From Chloromonas sp. AAM2 (Eukaryota; Chlorophyta; Chlorophyceae; Chlamydomonadales; Chlamydomonadaceae): a stretch of 64,000 bases of DNA. Position 1 is the stretch's first letter, and each line of letters opens with the position of its first letter. The position numbers were made by a program, and so were the translations under genes. Under the pieces are notes generated by a model that saw only the letters and a list, made by a program, of their open reading frames with translations, was not told the origin of the DNA and made no database searches. This document shows, one piece after another, positions 59,376-64,000 of the stretch. The DNA lies in contig QAXH01005824.1 of NCBI GenBank assembly GCA_004335635.1, forward strand, positions 124,001-188,000, written 5' to 3'.

Positions 59376-60146
59376 CTAACGCCTCTTTGCATGCCCGGCG
59401 CCTATCTTCCTGGATACTGTCCGATGGCAGCACTAACGATTCCAGCAATGTTGTTCCTCCTCATGTGCACGATTGACGCATGTGTTTGCTTGGTGGTACA
59501 CCCGTCGCAGCCGTCGGATTTTGTCCGGTGGTCGCGTTTTCAGTACACACCTTCATCGCAGCACGAGCTGGGCATACCATTCGACAAGCCTGAGACACGC
59601 ACCCGAAAGTCTGCAACTGTGCCGCATTAAACCACACATGGCAGCCATGAGTCCGGGTCCATCATCCTCTGTACTATGCTGACGAACGTTGAACACTGTC
59701 ATGCACATTGGCCTTTTGAACCCTGGAAGTGCTTGTTGGTTCATCTGCTGTGGTGTCCCGGGCCCATGCCAGGACGAGAGTTGCGTTTGGCTCTGTTTGA
59801 ATATCAAACAAAAAAGCCTAACAACACTAGCTGGCTGGACACCTTCCTCGGTTTCAAAGGGAAGTTAGGATGTAAGAACAGTTTTGGCAACCTGTTTTGT
59901 AGTCTGCCACGAACCACATTTCAGAGTCAAGGCAAGGTTGTGGGAGCCCTAGATTCATCTGCGTCCATTGTGGCAAGACTGGTAGTTTCATAAGCCTTCA
60001 AGGGCAGTCAGCAGTCCTGGCCATGCTGATGGGCACCCAATGCGCCAGAATTAGCCGTGCTGGCATTCCCAGCACGTCAAAGGTGAACAAGTTCATTCAT
60101 TACATGTAATGTAATGTGTAAGGCTTGAATCAGGCTTGGGTTTTGA

Positions 60147-60178
60147 TTCATGTGTGCACTCCCTCCTTGTAAGGCCCT
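60147..60178 (+). repeat. Dispersed repeat F, copy 1
   Basis: TGTGTGCACTCCCTCCTTGT AAGGCC, shared with 62407-62437 and 63517-63542. Confidence 0.6.
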
Positions 60179-60617
60179 CGCATGTTTTTTTGGCTCTGTG
60201 CGCATGACATGAAGAATGCAAGAGTGCAAGCACGAGAACGTACCGAGTCAACGTAATCAACAATCCTAATTGAAATCATTGTCAACGACTCTCACTGTCA
60301 CTGCTCACAATCGGGCCATGAAGTCGGACAGTCAGTTTTCAACAGGGCACCTCATCCTAACCCCAAAGAAGGCATGACCGAGTTTGACTGGTCTGTGGGG
60401 GCCAATCTGGCTGCCCTGGCCTTGTCCATCAGCTCCTGTTGTCCCAGAAGTGGCAATGCACCGTCTACCACAACACGCAATGTTCACATCCACTGCTCAT
60501 CCCGTGTGCGATTGACACACACACCTGTGACACATCTGCACACGCCACAGTATACCCAATCACACTTGGCCCCCACAACACATCACCAACACTGGTTCCT
60601 GGCGTTATTGACAGAAT

Positions 60618-60640
60618 TTGTCCCAGAACTGGCAAACTTC
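60618..60640 (+). repeat. Dispersed repeat A, copy 5, with longer relatedness upstream
   Basis: TTGTCCCAGAACTGGCAAAC then TTCTTTTTCC. The 90 bases before it (ACCCAATCACACTT, ACACATCACCAACAC, ATTGACAG.ATTTGTCC) match the reverse complement of about 2121-2215, so the family is longer than the 20-base core. Confidence 0.75.
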
Positions 60641-60879
60641 TTTTTCCTTCTGCTTACCAGGAACATCCACAACAGACCACAGATAGCAGAGGAAACAGCC
60701 GAACTCAAGTCAAACAGCGGTCCGTGCCTGGAAACCATGTACAAGAGTGTATATAACGTTCACGATCGTTTTCTTGTCAGTTGCTTTTCCGCAGCACGTC
60801 CCAGCCCAATCTATTTGCACTTGACACAATAATCTTGTAAGGCGCCCTCGTCTTCTTTGCTGCTGTGGGTCAGACATCC

Positions 60880-61586
60880 ATGGCGTCGCTGACATCTCTG
60901 CAAGCACCCGTGTGCTGGGCGCAACGGGTAAGATTGGCAAGCAAGCTACGCTAGGTCGCAGGCTTCGTCTTCCAGTCACCGCAACATGGGTTCTGTTCGG
61001 GCCACATCGTGCAGACATGCGAACAGCCAAGGCGCAGTGCAGTCCACAACCCGATTGCATCGCAACGCCGGGCAATCAACCTTTCTGACTGCGGACTTCA
61101 ACGGTGTCAGGTGAGGCAAGACCGGTCAAGGCCCAGAATCTCAAGCCTCACGGTTCACGATGGCACACGATACAAGGCACACGGCAACCCATTGTGGCCC
61201 TTGTATCTTGCCTGCAGGCAGCTTGGCCGGTCTGCAATCAACGAGTCCTTGTTGTAGTTGCTAGCCAAGCTGGCGCCGGCGGCCCAAGGCGGCCACCCAT
61301 CAAGAAAAAGGTCAAAAAGCTTGTTGACATCAATGGAGATGTGACCAAGGACTTAGGCAATGGCATGTTCCAGATCAAGCTGGATAATGGGGTCAGCGTG
61401 ATGGCATATTTGTCAGGAAAGATTCAGCAGAACCGCATCAAGATTGTCATGGGGGACAAGGTCACGGTGGAGCTCAGCCCATATGATCTCACCAAGGGGC
61501 GCATTACGTATCGCTTCAGGCCTGGGGAATTGGCAGCCATGGCTGCTGGAGCTGGAGGTCCAGGTTCAGCACCAGCTTCGCAGTAG
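60880..61586 (+). CDS. infA: Organellar translation initiation factor IF-1, probably chloroplast, 3 exons
   Basis: IF-1 binds the 30S A site and helps choose the initiator tRNA. Exons: 60880-60927, 60962-61103, 61258-61586; phases agree with the donor GTGTCA after 61103, giving 172 aa. The first 64 or so residues are rich in Ser, Arg, Ala and Thr with few acidic residues and look like a transit peptide. The folded part is a single S1/OB domain of bacterial IF-1 type: [61 protein letters not shown] and TYRFR, followed by a Gly/Ala-rich extension of about 22 residues. Nuclear location of infA is known in many plants and algae after loss from the plastid. Introns 1 and 2 are short (34 and 154 bases). 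A second donor (GTGAGG) six bases later would break the frame. Confidence 0.93.
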
Positions 61587-62406
61587 AGCTGGCCCTTGCA
61601 GCCGCAGGCGCTGCAGACCAGCGCAAGGCAGAGAAGGGCATGACGTAAGGCTGTTCCCTTGCGCAGATGCTGATGCATGCAGCTGGCAGACGGTGTGCAT
61701 CAAATGACGTGGTGCAGACCTGCAGTGCACGGATACAAGTGCCCGGACCCGAGACAGCAGCCCCTGATTGAGCACGTAACTCAGCTCTATGCGTGGTAAG
61801 GCTGTGCCCGTAAGTTGAAAAGGATAACTTGCATGGTTGCAACAACGACAACAACAATGACCCTTCACTTGCGCTGGGGCCAAACTTTCTTGCCTTTTGA
61901 CGGTTCACGATTTGAGACATGCCGATAAAAAATGACAGACTCTTGTCACCTCATGAACCATACAATGGTAGGTTTTGCACTAGATGTAAAACTGCTGACA
62001 AGGATAGCATATTGCTTCCAAGGATAGCACTGCTGTGGAAACTGGACCACATCCACACGGATGCTGGCACTATTATCCAGGTTGCACTCTGCATCACATA
62101 GCCCGAGTAAAGTTTGTTTGTTACCTCTCCGTTCCATTGCAACGAATTTTGTGTCCATCTACCCTGCTCTGACTGTTTTGTTGTTCAGATTCGTAGTTCT
62201 GCTTCAGGCTGGGTATCGCATGGGTATTCACGACAGTTTGGCCATGCCTTCCGTGTTGTCATTCAACAGCTAATATGGCTAACGGGATGCCTTCGGAAGG
62301 CGTTCTGTGGGGTGATGGCCACAAGGGCCTCACCACCCCTTGCCGACACGGTCAGATTCCCCTTTACTAGGAGAAATTTTTGCGCAAGTAGTTGGTATCT
62401 GCGTTG

Positions 62407-62437
62407 GACGTGCTACATGGTGTGCACTCCCTCCTTG
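62407..62437 (+). repeat. Dispersed repeat F, copy 2
   Basis: GTGCTACATGGTGTGCACTC CCTCCTTGTAA. The first half is shared with 63517-63542 and the second half with 60147-60178. Confidence 0.65.
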
Positions 62438-63516
62438 TAAAGCCATTTGCGTCCATCTGTGCTCTTGCCCTGTGGAGTACACATGCCTGCCGTGCTGACC
62501 TTTCTTGGATTCATATTCACTCATCACATGGCTTCACTCATCACGCATGGCAGATGGCCCTGGTTGGCGAGGCATCCTCTCACTGTGCCGTTTCACCCAC
62601 ATCAGCTGGTCGTGGATTGCCCAGTTGAAACTGTCTGCCTTCCAGGGCAACTCCGTGTGGAGGCAGCGTCAGCCACGATGGGAAAGCAAACACAAGGAGT
62701 TTCTTGTCCAATACCTCCATGTTCAGTAGTGCCATTTTCAGAACACTAGTTTGGACAACCGCCCTGCACGTCAACAACGGTCGACAAGAAGCAAAGATCA
62801 CCTACAGATGTGCCAGATGCCCGGTCTCAAGCTCTTCTTCCTTTGCCTGGTTCCTTGCACCTGCACCTGGCTTTCCCCTTTCCTACGCACCTGCATCTGC
62901 TGTGGTTCGACTTTGAGCCAGCATCTCAACCACCATTCTTTAAGTCTACCTTCCGCCAGCCATCGCCCAGCACACTGACAGTCGCACTTGCACTCGGGAT
63001 TCACAGTTGTGCACTGTGTCTGGAGTTGTGAAAGATGTGAATGTGATGCATGCGCTGCCTTCAATGCATCTCCTGAGATCAACCTGCGATCTGGCAAGAC
63101 TTTAGCGGCAACTGAGCATGTCAAGCCCCATGTGGCCTATACCTGTGCATCAGGTGTGGTCTGTACCTGTGTGTCTGGTGCCCAACCTCTGTGCCTGCAC
63201 CCCTGGGTCAGAATTGGTCCAGACGTGTCATCCAGAGTGATCAGAGTACGAACAGCTGACATCCAGGCTGAAAGCAGGCCAGCCAGGTGTGGGTATAGTA
63301 TTGGTATACATGGGACACATGCTGATGAACTTTGTTGATGTCCGGAAGGGCGCAGACTTTGTAATATGGTTTGTTTTTTCAAGTCTGCCTGTTTTTGAGT
63401 CTGCCCGCTGGGCTCATGCATGATGCCAGGAGCAGTTGCGCACCTGACGTGTAGCTGCTTGATTTTTGTATCTGTAGGGCATCAGTTAATCCAGCTCTCA
63501 TCGTGGCTGTGCACCC

Positions 63517-63542
63517 CTGTGCTACATGGTGTGCACTCCCTA
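63517..63542 (+). repeat. Dispersed repeat F, copy 3
   Basis: GTGCTACATGGTGTGCACTC CCTATAG. Matches copy 2 up to CCCT and then diverges. Confidence 0.65.
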
Positions 63543-64000
63543 TAGCATCTGTAGATTGCCTGAAGCCTGAGATAGGATGGGTCCCTTCGATTGAGAGAAG
63601 ATGGCCACGATGACCAGGGCGTATGTGATCATCCCCGGATATATACGTTGAATAGAAATTCCCGGATGTGGTCAATAGAAGTGTGATAAGTATAATATTA
63701 TGATTTTGATCACCAAGTATGAAATACATCAGTGCCTCATCTTGCCTTCACAAAACCCATGATGGCTTCTAGCAGGCTGCTGGGTCCCCAGCCATTGCAG
63801 CAGCACCGCAGTCCCGTGACCATCTCAGCACTGTTTCAACTGCATCATGTAGCCCCCATTGGTTCTTGTCCGACTGGGCAGCGTGATCGTAGGGTTTCAA
63901 ATGGGTCCGATGTTCCGGCATGCCGAATTGGGCCACTTTGCACAAGCCGACGGAGGCGTGTGGCGTCTGCCTGCCTCGGGGCAACGACGGGAAGCGGCGG

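Larger units (their letters stand above)
59376..60879. other. Intergenic region between the divergent giant gene and the IF-1 gene
   Basis: About 1.5 kb that should contain both promoters. It carries repeat A copy 5 with its longer relative and repeat F copy 1 (60147-60178). The frame 60374-60832 runs through repeat DNA and is not a gene. Confidence 0.5.
61587..64000. other. 3' end of the window, no supported gene
   Basis: About 2.4 kb after IF-1. A TGTAA at about 61985 could be the IF-1 poly(A) signal. Two repeat F copies lie here. The last frame on the minus strand (63984-63769) has a plausible composition (PEHRTHLKPYDHAAQSDKN) but no family match that I know and no splice support. Confidence 0.5.

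Noticed and set aside
1..64000. tRNA, rRNA, CRISPR, insertion sequences and retroviral or LINE coding regions
   Set aside because: I looked for cloverleaf T-loop words, array-like regular spacing and reverse transcriptase, integrase or transposase motifs and saw none convincing. Without computation, weak or diverged examples may be missed.

Overview
The window looks like nuclear DNA of a chlorophycean (Chlamydomonas/Volvox/Haematococcus-type) green alga. The reasons: genes are split into many short exons, most bounded by AG|GTGxGx donors and GCAG|G acceptors; introns are long and rich in CA microsatellites; TGTAA poly(A) signals follow some stops; there is a PsbP precursor with an algal-type bipartite lumen-targeting leader; and one gene encodes an SP/PP-repeat hydroxyproline-rich wall-type glycoprotein. 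Single-exon open frames are mostly uninformative here. The gene models below were built by joining exons whose splice phases agree. Two N gaps show it is a draft assembly.

Layout: (1) 2-355 +, last exon of an unidentified Ala/Gln-rich protein. (2) 3561-14369 +, COG4, a Golgi tethering-complex subunit, 20 exons, with one short gap in exon 9 and a one-base frame defect in exon 17. (3) 15635 to at least 19786 +, SnRK2-type Ser/Thr kinase, 10 exons resolved, last exon uncertain. (4) 27395-23772 -, plastid-type DUF3110 protein, 7 exons. (5) 28986-33003 +, HAD-family phosphatidylglycerophosphate phosphatase (GEP4/PGPP1 type), 6 exons. (6) 35519-38760 +, secreted proline-rich glycoprotein with an unidentified C-terminal domain, 11 exons. 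(7) 41020-42497 +, PSBP1 (OEC23), 5 exons. (8) 59375-43420 -, a very large protein of about 2,830 residues that I cannot assign to a family, 21 exons resolved, interrupted by an 877-base gap. (9) 60880-61586 +, organellar (probably plastid) translation initiation factor IF-1, 3 exons.

The genes do not form a pathway, as expected for a nuclear genome. Three products are plastid-linked (PSBP1, IF-1, probably the DUF3110 protein), and PGP phosphatase makes phosphatidylglycerol, an important thylakoid lipid. COG4 and the wall-type glycoprotein both concern the secretory route. The SnRK2 kinase is expected to act in stress signalling.

Intergenic DNA and introns carry at least six small dispersed repeat families (A-F below), several minisatellites and many microsatellites. 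No bacterial, viral, CRISPR, rRNA or tRNA feature was recognised. The least explained items are the giant gene, the glycoprotein's C-terminal domain and the short dispersed repeats.
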